Source: Bathymodiolus brooksi (taxonomy: Eukaryota > Mollusca > Bivalvia > Mytilida > Modiolidae). Taken from it: a stretch of 64,000 bases of DNA. The position numbers and the translations under genes are program-made. The stretch covers positions 95,943,353 to 96,007,352 of the forward strand of contig OY804580.1 in the NCBI GenBank assembly GCA_963680875.1, in the 5' to 3' direction. This document shows positions 1 to 11,157 of this stretch, in pieces; the stretch's first letter is position 1; each line of letters opens with the position of its first letter. The notes under the pieces are model-generated. The model worked only from the letters and a program-made list of their open reading frames with translations, had not been told where the DNA came from and searched no databases.

Positions 1-740
1 TTTTGTTAATATGTAAATAATGGCAAAAATAAAAATAAAAGTCTGGAGATCGGAAAACACTGACACCTAAAAAGTCGTGAGAGAGAATTGATAAAGATCT
101 TTTAAAAGTACATTCTACACATTTTCATTCCTTTGCATCGCAGCATTCGTGCTTATCATCTCGATATAACAAATATCTGTTCAGTGTTTGTGGAACGTCA
201 AACTATATATAGAATAAAGGTAGTTTATTATATAGATATCGATGAAATACCGTGATTTCCGAGTTGAATACAAACGATAATTTCACTAGTGAAATTACCA
301 TTTTTATTTCACTCTCGCTATATATCGCGCCATTTCGTTGTCGACGTCATATGAAGATTTCCAGTTTGAAACGTAACAATTAGACGTTATTTGGCTTCGT
401 GTACGCTTCAATTTGGATCAAATTTAACTAAAATAATATTTCAAGGTAAGCATTTTAATTATTTTATTGTCGTGGGTTGGTGGCGCCATGCTTTTTGAAG
501 CGATACACATTATAGTATATCCCTACGCTACACACGTAATATAGTGCAATTAAGCTCATTTTATATTAAATTCGATTCGAAACATTTTTTTTTTATCAAT
601 ATAATAAATACTATAACTAATTGACGAGTTTCATTATCAAAAATATGTCAGTCATGACCAAATAACGTTGTAACTCACTCATGCGCTGGAATTGGTGAAA
701 ATTGGATGCATTTTCATGATATTGTCTAGACATATATATG
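1..740. other. AT-rich sequence, no gene seen
   Basis: No coding pattern is visible on either strand. The stretch contains short local palindromes, such as the one around 285-297, and A/T runs. It ends where a LINE 3' tail begins. Nothing supports a promoter or an RNA gene. Confidence 0.5.
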
Positions 741-744
741 TTGT

Positions 745-822
745 TGTGTTGATTTCTTTTTGCCCCTTGTGGGCCCTTTAATTTGGAAAATAAAAATTCT
801 ATTCTATTCTATTCTGTTCAGG
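745..822 (+). mobile_element. 3' tail of a 5'-truncated LINE
   Basis: A motif reading TGCCCCTTGTGGGCCCTTTA is followed by an A-rich stretch and a short (ATTCT)n microsatellite. The same 3'-terminal motif occurs at about 52498-52520, just after a recognisable LINE C-terminal coding fragment, there with a (TTCTTCTTA)-type tail. I therefore read this as a very short copy of the same family, keeping only its last 60-80 bases. Confidence 0.55.
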
Positions 823-1560
823 CTGCATACCACAAAAAGTAACGATAGAAATATAAATCCAGTGTTAACCACGAGGTCTTCAACATGTGGAACAAGAGTT
901 TTGTTCATGAGATAACGACCTAAAACGCACGAAATGCAAATGTCTACTCTGAAGGGGACCTTTAAAATAGATTTAATTTGACTTATACCTGATATATTTT
1001 GCATTTATAGAGCAACTAGCAAATTTTTAACTAATCTGAAGTTATTCTTGCACCACATATTATGAACATTGTCGTTATCACTCTGTAAGAATTATTTTAA
1101 GAAAACTAGCACCAACCATTTGTGTCCTATACCTCGAGTCTCCAACCAAAGCAAATCTTACTTAGTAACAAATCGTTATTTTAGGCTTAAATACAATAAT
1201 TGAATATACAGAAATGGTCCTTTTATGTACCCATGACAAAAAATATCGTGTTTCGCCGGTCGGTTTTATGTCAATAGCTTTGTTTAGAGCAAACCGATGT
1301 CCTAACACAAACACACATTGTCATAACTGACATTGGATTGCGCATGTCCGCGGGAACAGACGTTTTCTCCAAAGCTCATCAAACTTTCAATTTTTTGGGA
1401 ATTCTAGTTTCGATTGGAAAACCGACCATATCCACTACAACTAATACTAACAGGCTGCATATTTATCAGGAAGATTCATATTTATCAGACATTTAAACCG
1501 TTGTCACTATTTGTATTTATGAACATTTGTTGCTTGGTAAGGCACAGAATGCTAATCCTA
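823..1560. other. Intergenic, no feature seen
   Basis: Unremarkable AT-rich sequence between a LINE tail and the first LINE copy. The short ORFs here have no recognisable domain and no splice context that I trust. Confidence 0.45.
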
Positions 1561-1605
1561 CTTCCGGTTTACCGACAATAACATTACATCCGGTGTAAAC
1601 GAACC

Positions 1606-1857
1606 ATGCACAGATTGTTGTTACTCGTAGGTGTTTTACTGGTAATAGTTGGGAGCCCACCGGCCCCTTCACAACCTGAACACATCAGTCTAAAGCAAGC
1701 AAACACCACCCAAGTGATAAACATTGCACCCATAATAACCAAAGGGTATTCCATCAATTATGGCAACATCAGTGCCCCAAGATCAAGACACTTGTATATC
1801 ACATGCTTTTTACTCTCTGATAACACGGAAGTAGACATATATACTCAGCTATTATAA
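1606..1857 (+). pseudogene. Leader ORF of LINE 1 with hydrophobic N-terminus
   Basis: This 83-codon ORF starts with a signal-peptide-like stretch (Met-His-Arg then a Leu/Val-rich run, residues 4-16). It has no recognised domain and ends about 20 bases before the 2A-like segment, which is in a different frame. It may be the degraded 5' part of the LINE ORF, since related elements carry hydrophobic leaders before 2A. It could also be a chance ORF. I keep it only because of its position. Confidence 0.3.
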
Positions 1858-1876
1858 ACGCAATAAGCGACACTTT

Positions 1877-2256
1877 ATGTTATTGTTACTACTCAGTGGA
1901 ATTGAACCTAACCCAGGTACGAGGCCCCCTAAATATCCATGCGGAGTTTGTAAAAAAGCTGTTAAAAATATGGGTCAAAGAGCCATAGATAATATCTAGA
2001 AATGAACACTATAGAATTTGACGAGCTAGCAAATAACAGCCTACCGTGGTATTGTCCGTCATGCAACTCGTTAAATCGTACAACCGTAGTATATGATCTC
2101 CCGACAGTAGATTACTGCGCACATATTGTCAATTCGACAAGCATACAACCACAAACACCATCCAAATCAGATGATAACCTAACTCATTCATCTACAGGAT
2201 CAAGTGGCATTATTGATAGCTTATCCTCAATTGAACAACAATCTTCAATACTCTAG
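1877..2256 (+). pseudogene. 2A-like peptide and broken PHD-like finger of LINE 1
   Basis: From ATG 1877 a Leu-rich run leads into S-G-I-E-P-N-P-G-T, a decayed form of the 2A ribosome-skipping motif D-[VI]-E-x-N-P-G-P; the first Asp is Gly and the last Pro is Thr. A C-x2-C pair follows directly (K-Y-P-C-G-V-C), then a stop near 2000. The distal half of a PHD-like finger (W-Y-C-P-S-C) resumes in another frame from 2002. The middle of the finger, with its C-x2-C and W-x-H ligands, is missing. Molluscan and echinoderm LINEs are known to carry 2A and PHD-type fingers in this position. Not functional as it stands. Confidence 0.6.
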
Positions 2257-5194
2257 AAACATCAGTAATAGTGAACATGACGACTCGTGGGGTTCATTGG
2301 GAAGCCCAGCTGTAGCTTCTTCACCTAAGCCAAAACCAAATACCTATAAACCAACAAGGAATAGTAAAGCACTGCGATTCCTATGCATTAACTTTCAGAG
2401 TGCACGAAAGAAAGGAAAGGACATTTCAGCACTTGTTGAATCTGTTCAACCTGACATTATTATGGGTACGGAAACCTGGCTTCGTGAAGACGTTTGTAGT
2501 AATGAATTTTTCGAAACCTCACTAGGCTTTGATATCCATCGGAACGATAGAGCAAGTGACCCACATGGACGAGTACTTTTGGCCGTTAAGAAAGATCTGG
2601 AACTGAGTAACGTTAAAAAAAGTAAGAGCTTAGAACTAATCAGTGGAACCATAAAAACCAGTCAAAATAAAAAGATGATAATTGGATCCTACTATAGACC
2701 ACCGAATCGCACTGACGATGACTACCTTATTAAAACAAAGGAGGAGATATCAACATTAAGGAAAACCAATAAGAATGCAGTATTTATACTAGGCGGCGAT
2801 TTTAATGCACCTGATATTAACTGGCAAAGTAACAACATAACAGGAGCTAAACACTACTCAAAGAAAGTGAACCAAACCTACCTGGACTTAGCAGCAGAAC
2901 ACAGTTTGGAACAAATGGTTGATTTCCCTACCAGAGGTGACAATACACTGGACTTGGTATTCACATCACATCTAAGTTATGTTGAACGCTGTAAACCACT
3001 ACCACATATCGCTGACAAAAGTGACCACGACATAGTCCTTTTTGACACATCACACTAACCTGTAAGAACTAGACCCAAGAGACGAACAATTTACTTATGG
3101 AAGAAAGCTAACATCATGGAAATTAAAAGGTCCCTGCAGGAGTATTATAAACCTTTCCAGTCTAAGTCCTTTTCATCTGTCGACGAGATGTGGAATAATA
3201 TTAAAGAGGAGATAACAAAAACAATCCAAGATCATGTACCAACTAAGAGAACATTGGCCAGACAAACTCACCCTTGGGTAGACGAGAACATCAGGAAAGC
3301 TCCTCGTAGGAAATTAAGAGCCTTTAATAAAGCTAAGAGAACATCTAACCCTGCAGACTGGAAAAGATACAGGAATATCAAAGCACAAAACCAGAGGGAA
3401 TTACGATCAGCCTATAGGAAATACATGAATGATGTTATCAGCACTGACCTAAAGGAAAATCCCAAACGTTTCTGGGCAGCGATTAAGAGTAAAAAGCAGG
3501 AATCTACAGGAGTGGCACCGTTGAAAAACAAGGAAGGCTTTATACACAGTGACACAACATCTAAAGCTGAAATACTTAACGAACAGTTTCAGTCAGTATA
3601 CACAAAAGAAAACACAAGTACAATGCCAGATAAAGGACAGAGTAAATACCCATCCATGAAAGACATTGTTATCAACACAAAAGGCGTATTCAAGTTGCTA
3701 AAAGATCTAAACCCTCATAAAGCCACAGGACCTGACTGTATACCATCATTTATACTAAAGAGTGCTGCGGACGAACTGGCACCAATTTTATCGCAACTAT
3801 ACCAGTACTCACTAGCCGAAGGCGAAATACCATCTGATTGGAGAGATGCTCATATTGTTCCTGTATTCAAGAAAGGCGAAAAACACCTTCCGTCAAATTA
3901 CAGACCCATATCCTTGACATCGATTGTCTGTAAATTACTTGAACACATCATCCACAGCAACATTATGAGTCACTTTGACCGGTACAACATCCTGACCGAT
4001 AAGCAACATGGGTTCAGAAGCAAGCGTTCCTGTGAAACCCAACTGGTAACAACAATACAGAAGATAGCCCAGAACCTCACATCTAAAGGACAGGTCGATG
4101 TCATATTACTTGACTTTGCCAAGGCTTTTGATAAAGTCCCTCATCGCAGGCTTCTACATAAACTCAAGTTCTATGGAGTTGAAGGAACCACGCAGGCCTG
4201 GAAATCTTCATTTCTTAGTAGCCGGAAACAGCTGGTGCTCCTAGATGGAGTGAAGTCTTCCGAGAAAGAAGTACTCTAAGGAGTACCTCAAGGGACAGCC
4301 CTGGGACCCTTGCTCTTTTTGTCATTTATTAATGACCTACCGGATGTTACCACCTCATCGGATGCACATTTGTTTGCAGATGACTGCCTCCTCTATCGTC
4401 ACGTCAACAGCCAGAACGACTCAGACCTGCTGCAAAAAGACCTTTCAGCACTTGAAAAATGGGAAGAGGAGTGGCAAATGAGTTTCCACCCACAGAAATG
4501 CACAGTCGTCAGGATAGCTACAAACCAACGATATGTCATACCAGCACAATGCACTCTACATGGTCACACTCTAGAAGTTGTCGACAGTGCCAAGTACCTA
4601 GGAGTCACCATTAGCGAGGACTTACAGTGGTCCAAGCACATTGACAACACAGTCTCCAAGGCTAACAGGACAATGGGTTTTATCCGGAGAAACCTCAGAG
4701 ACTGCACCAAACCAGTCAAAGCTGCGGCTTACACTACAATGGCAAGACCGACACTCGAGTATGCATCCACTGTCTGGGACCCACACTCATCTGCAGAAAC
4801 CCATAAACAAGAGCAAGTGTAGAGGAGAGCCGCTAGGTTTGTCCACAACAACTACACGGAGCGCACATCTGGCTGCGTGACGCATATGGTACAGAACCTC
4901 GGCTGGCAACCACTTCAATAAAGACGATATAACAACCGTCTCATCATCATGTTCAAGATCATACATGAGTTTGTTGATGTCCAGACAGACGTAATCAGAA
5001 CCGGGGACAGTAGGACGAGAGGTTCCAACCGCCTGTACCAACCAGTGGCACAAAAGGATGTTTATAAGTTCTCCTTTTTCCCTCGCACCATCAGGAAATG
5101 GAACCTTTTGCCAGCCTCAGTCACTGATGCAGACAAATTAGAGGAATTCAGGGGTAGAATTCAGAACCTGCCGGAACCCCTCTACGCATACTAG
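2204..5194 (+). pseudogene. APE endonuclease-reverse transcriptase ORF of LINE 1
   Basis: One reading frame runs from about 2260 to 5194, interrupted only by stops at 3056-3058, 4277-4279, 4820-4822 and 4919-4921. AP-endonuclease motifs are clear: N-F-Q-S-A-R near 2390, G-T-E-T-W-L near 2464, S-Y-Y-R-P-P, G-G-D-F-N-A-P, and S-D-H-D near 3025. The RT shows A-T-G-P-D, N-Y-R-P-I-S-L-T, the D-F-A-K-A-F-D block near 4110, G-V-P-Q-G-T just after the second stop, and the catalytic F-A-D-D near 4373. The C-terminal domain has the F-F-P-R-T-I-R-K-W-N signature. Catalytic residues are intact, but the stops should truncate the protein. I saw no indel across about 2.9 kb. Confidence 0.88.
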
Positions 5195-5433
5195 TGACCA
5201 GAGCCGTGTACATAGTTTTATCATTGTATATATTCCAGTGAACTTTTAATTGTATAGCAAAGGAGACTCGTCTGTTCCCGAGGGCCTGCGGAGTTTTTAA
5301 TCACAGGACACAAACATTCATTTATTGAATTTCGTCCTTTATCTGGAAGAAGAAGAAGAACTGATAGTTGCCGAAACGCTATGGTATTAAAGCACACATT
5401 TCAATGAAACACCGACCATAGCAGAGAATGCAG

Positions 5434-6112
5434 TAGATACGATAACGTAACCCTCAGTCCGCCTTTGCTCCCAGCGAGGGTTACGAATCGGTCCCATTCA
5501 ACGTATGGGAGCAGCGACCGGAGTGATTCATACCGGGCGGTTTTTTGTCCTAATTCCGTTGCAAGTGGTTGGAAAAATTAACGGGGGTGAAAGATAAATA
5601 TATTTAGGTAAACCTTGAGGTGTTAAGTAAACGCTGCATCAATCCATGGTAGACTTACATCCATCTGAAAATTTGAATGCATGAAATCTTCTTTCTGTCC
5701 GACATTTTGTTTACAAGTTGCTATTTCACGTGCACTTGCCTCGTTTTGGAGATATCCTTATTTTGATCAATCGTAGTAAAACATCGTAGTAACGTTTTTC
5801 TTATTTGACATTCAGATCCATATATGGATAGGCTCCGCCCACCACGAGAGTATACGCAAGGTGCCATGGCGGACAAGAAACAATTTTCGAATACTAAATC
5901 GATCGTGAAGGTAGAAACAGGTATTGTAACACTTATTTCGTATCGCCATTACTTAAAAATTGTAGGGAATAATAAGTTATGACCAGATATGCAAAAAGAA
6001 AGTTGAAATATTCACTTAACGAAAATTTTAATTTGCTCCCATACGTTGAATGGGACCGATTCGTAACCCTAAGTGGAGCACAAGCGGAATGAGGGTTACG
6101 TTATCGTATCTA
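5434..6112. mobile_element. 679-bp inverted-repeat DNA element with 9-bp target duplication
   Basis: The ends are inverted copies of TAGATACGATAACGTAACCC. The arms extend imperfectly for about 78 bases (5434-5513 against 6034-6112), including an inner block reading TGCTCCCATACGTTGAATGG. The flanks carry an identical 9-bp direct repeat, AGAATGCAG, at 5425-5433 and 6113-6121, so both boundaries are fixed to the base. Long inverted repeats with a 9-bp duplication fit the Mutator/MULE superfamily best; Merlin-type elements are the alternative. There is no transposase inside, so it is non-autonomous. Confidence 0.85.
5826..5910 (+). pseudogene. Promoter/first-exon-like segment inside the inverted-repeat element
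   Basis: Between the inverted repeats lies a GC-box-like CTCCGCCC (about 5832) and then GCCATGG, a strong start context with ATG at 5866. It is followed by 15 clean codons (M-A-D-K-K-Q-F-S-N-T-K-S-I-V-K) and then GTAGAA at 5911, a plausible splice donor. This resembles the 5' end of a host gene captured by a transposon, as in Pack-MULEs. It could instead be exon 1 of the lost transposase gene. The peptide matches nothing I recognise. Confidence 0.35.
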
Positions 6113-6377
6113 AGAATGCAGCTACCGGTGTGGAAATTTGACGTTTTCTTCCGCCATATTGTTGGTCTCCAACCTAAATAACCCTTTCTTCAACCAAACA
6201 GGTTCGACCCCCTGATAATAATCTTTCAACGCCAGTTTTTAATTTATGCATCAGTAAACCACAGAAGAATCTTGAAACGCCAGGATCTTGCATTCACAGT
6301 GCGCAAAACTCGATTAGGCGAATATTTCTAATAAGAACAGATATCTTATTTTCCTAGATTAGCCATTAAATGTACTT

Positions 6378-6436
6378 AGTGTGTCGGACTGTCGGACTAC
6401 CGGACTAACGGACTGTCGGATTATAGGTCTGACCCC
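6378..6436 (+). repeat. Short GGACTGTC-type minisatellite (copy 1)
   Basis: Five or so degenerate units of about 8-9 bases built on TCGGACTG / CGGACTAC, bounded by TGTACTTAGT on the left and ATAGGTCTGACCCC on the right. The same block, with the same flanks and more units, occurs inverted at 11641-11756. The boundaries therefore look like those of one dispersed repeat family rather than simple drift. Confidence 0.7.
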
Positions 6437-7470
6437 TGTAATATGACCTCATGTGTTTTTTTCTTCTAAATCATGTTTTTCATGTTCTCATGGAAATTGT
6501 TTTGGCATTAATCGCCAGTGTACCAATATATATTGTATTATTGAATTTCTGTATTTTGCAATTGTAATCCCATGTTCATTTTGTCATATTTTTGCTTTAT
6601 ATTTGTACATGTAATATGACCTCATGTTGCACATTTTCATGTCTCCGAGTGAAAATCTTGAAATCTTGACCAAAATTGCATTGAATTAATTTGAATCATC
6701 CTCAAATACTTTGAAGTATTATCTTTGTGGTTCTTATCCGGATTACGCTACAATTTTTAACATTTCAGTGAAAACGAGGTGTAAACAAACCAACCCTCGA
6801 TTTTTGACAAATGTTGCAACGTCCGGTGATATCGCGCATGCATACTTTGGATGGTTCTTAAAATGAATAAAGGAAAGATTTTATTTTGAAAGTTTTCGAA
6901 ATTGAAGTTTATACCTATTCCTTCAAAATAAGCTCAAATTTAAAAACATTTCATATCTTTTAATATAATTAGAGTTAATCCTCACATACATTTGTAGCAG
7001 AAGTCTCCATCTTAACCTTTTCAATGATTTTGCTTTTGACATGTAAAATACACGTGCGCTAAATCACCGGTGCCAAGACAGTATATGTTCTTCTCCAGCA
7101 CATATATAAATCCAAGTCCAATTGATTATTAATTTTACAGGATGAATACCCTATTGTGAATTGATTTCTGAAAAAAAAGTAATAACCCAATAATCAATGT
7201 AAAGCTTATATGAAGCACTGGGTAAGCTAGGAAGATTTCGTTGTTACTCTTCTTTGTTTATTTGTATATGTAGGAATTGTGATTGTTTCTTGCAATGATT
7301 ATTAGGGCCACTGCTTTGTAAACAAGTTTTATTTTCACACTGTCCCCGCAGTTCGACGTTTAAAGGGGCTTTGTACATGGACCAAATTTTCCCATGCAAA
7401 AGCCGAAATTCCGCTTTCATTATCTACCTGTTCTTGGGGACCTTGACCGACTTCTGTGCATTGCCATTTT
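6437..7470. other. AT-rich interval with a duplicated short segment
   Basis: No gene seen. A segment reading GTAATATGACCTCATG appears twice, at about 6439 and 6611, followed by partly similar T-rich sequence. This suggests an old short tandem duplication of about 170 bases. The remainder is featureless. Confidence 0.4.
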
Positions 7471-7474
7471 TATG

Positions 7475-7580
7475 CTAGGCAAAAAGGCAGGGGGGGGGGG
7501 GGTCATGAAAAAAATTGGAAATTGATAGAGGAGGGGGGTCACTGCTTTTCTGGTTGATCAAGCAGGGGGGGTCATGATTT
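7475..7580. repeat. G-tract repeat, left copy
   Basis: Three G-runs of 7-13 bases are spaced about 30-60 bases apart, each followed by GTCA and a T/A-rich run. A related arrangement occurs at about 9244-9335. These probably belong to a decayed transposon terminus, but I could not find matching target duplications. Confidence 0.4.
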
Positions 7581-7788
7581 TTTTTTAATCTATTTGCATG
7601 TAAAATGAAAATAGATATATTCAGCCGAACAAAATTTCTCCTTGTCATACATTTTGCCAAATATCAAACTGTCACTATTTATAAATAATATATGTATAGA
7701 GTACATATGAACGAGGCTTTTTGATTCACTACATTACAGTTCCAGAGTCAACCCAGAAAGACAGATCAATGCACGAACATAGGATATG

Positions 7789-7966
7789 CAGTGTTCTCTC
7801 AAGGCCCATATGGCACCATGGTACCATGGTGCTATATTTTCTACCATGGTGCTATTTTGTGAAATTTTATGATAGAATGTATTAGGGCAATGGTGCTTTA
7901 ATTTTAAGAAAACCAGGGCTACCTTAATTTCCATGGTACTATTTGAAAATCCTTGGGAGAACACTG
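7789..7966. mobile_element. 178-bp MITE, hAT-like termini
   Basis: The element begins CAGTGTTCTCTCAAGG and ends in the inverted match CCTTGGGAGAACACTG. The immediate flanks are ATATG on the left and AAATG on the right, a possible 5-bp duplication with one mismatch. The interior has repeated TACCATGGTGCTAT units. The CAG...CTG termini suggest a hAT (possibly hAT5) or Chapaev-type non-autonomous element. Confidence 0.6.
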
Positions 7967-8271
7967 AAATGTTTTAGATATTCTTGACAAACCATGTTTT
8001 TGATAATATATTCTTTTCAAACGAAACACCAAGATAGGCTTCCTTTCAACATCTCAAACATGAAAAAAAACATGGTTTTAAAGGTAACTATTTAATTGCT
8101 AAAAACAAATCTGAAACACTTTAATAACATTCACATTTCAATCCAGAGGAATACAAAAACTGACTAGGTAGTAATATATTCATATGTATAATACTGCATT
8201 TACATAAATTAAATAATTCTGACTAGATTATGAAACTTGTTAAAATTAAATGCATCACAAAATAACAAAAT

Positions 8272-8544
8272 GTGCTGCCCAACAAAAATATAAATAAAAC
8301 AAAGGGGAATGAGGATGAGAATATTGTATTGGCTGAAATAGGTGGTGATGAATCTGTTGACAATGATGATGAGATTGGTGGTTATGAATCAGATGATGGT
8401 ATTGTTCATTTTACAACCAGAAGTGAAAGACAGGCCACACGATTAAATTTGCATAAATTATTATTAATAAATGTTATGATATTTGTTATATTTCTATTCA
8501 TTTTGTTTTTAATATTTTATTTTCTTTCTCAATTTACATTTTAA
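8272..8544 (+). CDS. Unrecognised ORF, acidic then hydrophobic
   Basis: A 90-codon ORF. Residues 13-45 are rich in Asp and Glu. A short basic patch follows (T-T-R-S-E-R-Q-A-T-R), then a hydrophobic C-terminal stretch (residues about 64-90) that could span a membrane. I recognise no family. It sits between two G-tract repeats and may be a decayed transposon exon; the hydrophobic tail could simply be read-through into AT-rich noncoding sequence. I give it little weight as a real gene. Confidence 0.15.
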   Translation: MLPNKNINKTKGNEDENIVLAEIGGDESVDNDDEIGGYESDDGIVHFTTRSERQATRLNLHKLLLINVMIFVIFLFILFLIFYFLSQFTF

Positions 8545-9243
8545 CACTTTAAAAGACTGCAATAGAGCCATATAACTATAAAATGATGTTTAACTTCACA
8601 TAATGCACTTACTTAAGCGTGCTGCTTTCTATTTGTGTTGTATTAAATTTAATTGAAATTTGATTTGGCCTCTTAACTTCTTTCTGCATTTTTTTCTATT
8701 TTTTCCTTTTTTTGGTTGTGTGTAATACTATTCATTGAACTGTCTTGGAAAAAAACTTTGGTGTTGGAATCATCTCTGAAATAAACCCATCAAGTGAAAC
8801 TTTAAAATACATTATCTTTTGATAATTTTTGCACTATGAATACTTTTTCAATTGTTTTGTTGTATTATAAAGTATTTTGTAATTTGCAAATTTCTGTTAT
8901 CATAATACTGTTGATTTGAGATTAATTGTGAAACTGATGATTAAAATAATATTTCAATATATTAAAAAAACTATTGTCATATTACATTGTATTTATGGCA
9001 AATATTCTTGATGCAGCTTCTTTAAATAGTGGGCTCATAGATTGTTGAAGACTGTGAAGACAAAACATTACAACAAAGTGACTTAAGGGTATCCTTTTCA
9101 TTAGATGTGGTTGTGATTGCCTTCATGAACAAAGAAGGATCTTTAGTTCCATTTCCTATGAGCTACTATCCTTGTTGAAAGGAATTTATAGCAACATATG
9201 AAATTAGAAGCCTTTCAACAATAATCAGGAAAGTACTTGAAAG

Positions 9244-9350
9244 AGGGGGGGGTGATTTTTTTTAACACAACTTAAAAATGGGGGGGTCAGTTATGTTTGC
9301 TCATTCCAAATTTACATTTTGCCCCCCCCCCCCCTCCTGGAGATAAATAA
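9244..9350. repeat. G/C-tract repeat, right copy
   Basis: G-runs at about 9246 and 9284 and a 14-base C-run at about 9322-9335, followed by CTCCTGG. It resembles 7475-7580 in composition and spacing. No target duplication links the two, so I list them as separate repeats. Confidence 0.35.
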
Positions 9351-9359
9351 TGGCCGGTC

Positions 9360-10900
9360 CCTTAGATATACGAACCATTGTGTCATATGTATGTGATCAG
9401 ATGAATCGGTTCTACTTGCGTGATGTCTGCGGCGAGGTTGCTAAATGATTTCATGTTAATTTCCAACGTTTTTCTAAATTTTTCATTTTTAAGGCGATTT
9501 TTATGAGTTATAGAACTAATAAAAGATACTTAAACAGATGAAACCAGAACAAAATTAGAGTTGCTAGGGAATTAAAAAATTAACAATGTAGAAATTTCCA
9601 GAGAAAACCCGATTTTTCTCTGTTTAATGGAGCGACTGTGCTTATACATTATACCAGGGTTGAACATGACAACTAATTTGAATATGAAGACAAACTAATT
9701 GATAATAATTATTCATTGTTTAATCCAATTGATTATTTCATTTGTGTGGATATAACATGCCTGTCCGGGAGTATGAAGCCCGCGTAGCGTACGGGACCGT
9801 ACGTATGCATCGTATATGTTTTTCATCGCCATTAACAAATAACATAAGAGCTACAGTTCCGCGATTAGTAGTCCGGTGGTGAATGATTGTCATCTTCACG
9901 TATTTCTGTTGTAGACAGTCTTTTCTTACTTGTTTTTGCTTATTTCTCCCTTTTTGAATTAAGGCCTTGGTAATAGCAGATGGGAAAGTTTGAAGATACC
10001 AAGGGCTCCACCAGAACATACACTGTAAATCGAAGGGCAGATAATATTACTATGACCAAAAGAAAAAAGGTAAAAAGACAAACAACGAATGATCCAACAA
10101 GAATCAGCTAAACACTAGAAAATGTTGATTTAGTACGTATACGTATATGTACAGTCGAAAGTGTGGTATATATACCTTAGCAGTTAAAGATTTACATTTC
10201 ATATATACAAATCTTAAAACAATTTGATTTCAAAATATCTTAACTCCAACCTTGGTAAATATCCTGAAAGATATTCAAAACTGTTGTTTTCTTTTAGACT
10301 GGCTACAGGTTGCAGCAGAATTGCTCTTTTTGTTTTCTGAATCCCGTATCCGTTTTGCAGCAGACAGGTCATTGGTTACTATTTTGACTGACACAGATTT
10401 TTTTTTAACCAAAAAGTAGATGTGTTACAAAAGGGTTCTGGTGGTAATTGTCATTGTAGTATTACCTTATTCAGGTCCAACAATTTTATGTCCAGTTCAT
10501 ATTTTATTAAAATATTCGGATAAAGCTGTCGGAGTAATACCCAAACAGGCTTTTTGTTACTATTGAAAAGGAACAAAATGACATAACTGCAAGCAATCCT
10601 TCTCTTCGTGGATTGACACTACTGTCATGTTGGATACAAATCCGCTGGAATTGCATTACCAAGATATAGAGATCAAGTTACTGCCCATAAAGTAATATAA
10701 GGACAATATCTTCATATTGGGATATTTTTAATTCTGTATTCTTTCACAGATATTTTATAAGCTGGACATTGGAGGTCACTTTCTTTTATCGTTACTTTCG
10801 TTTCATGCCACAACATACCGATGATCTCTATAAATTACTTTGGGCATTTAGTTTCAGTGCAAAAAGTATTTTTCCTCCTACTAGTTAATATACATTTAGG
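9360..10900. other. Intergenic, no feature seen
   Basis: About 1.5 kb of AT-rich sequence. The 93-codon minus-strand ORF at 9738-10019 has no domain, splice context or codon pattern to support it. Confidence 0.4.
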
Positions 10901-10981
10901 GGATTCAGTAGGTCCAAAATAAGAAAAACCATGAGAACTGTAGCAACGGTCTGTGTGGGTAAACATGTCTCTCCCTCCTCA

Positions 10982-11157
10982 GACACATGCTGATTCCGAC
11001 CCAACAGTCTTTGTTCTTATTCATTAAAGCTGCATGCGTAGCAGAGAAGCAGCACATACCAATTTTATTATCTTTGATTTGACTCGACCGGAGACCAAAC
11101 CCATGATCTACTACCCTCGAGGCCAGCACTCAAACATTTACACCACCGATGTGGTTT
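10982..11157 (-). mobile_element. tRNA-headed SINE, family A, 3'-truncated
   Basis: Read on the minus strand it has an A-box-like GGTGTAAATG and a B-box-like region near 11090-11100 followed by CGAGTCAAATC, then the family-A body containing TGCTTCTCTGCT and GCATGCAGCTTTAAT. It matches the head half of the fuller copy at 37566-37940. The tail half is missing here. Confidence 0.6.

Larger units (their letters stand above)
1606..5361 (+). mobile_element. Non-LTR retrotransposon, CR1/L2-like (LINE 1)
   Basis: A nearly full-length APE-type LINE. In order it shows a leader with a 2A-like peptide (about 1877-1920), half of a PHD-like zinc finger (1935-2075), an AP-endonuclease (about 2370-3055), a reverse transcriptase (about 3500-4500) and a C-terminal domain ending at 5194. 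A short 3' UTR finishes in a (GAA)n microsatellite at 5346-5360. No RNase H domain is seen. The element is dead: it has a deletion in the zinc finger, a frameshift near 2210-2250 and four in-frame stops. I saw no convincing target-site duplication. The CR1/L2 assignment rests on domain order, the microsatellite tail and the absence of RNase H. Confidence 0.88.

Noticed and set aside
3056..4921. Stop-codon readthrough in LINE 1
   Set aside because: Four different stop sites without a common readthrough context fit ordinary inactivation better.
7488..9339. A single hAT element bounded by the G-tract repeats
   Set aside because: The CAGGGGG / CCTCCTG ends look inverted, but neither 8-bp nor 5-bp flanks match and the inner sequences do not pair.
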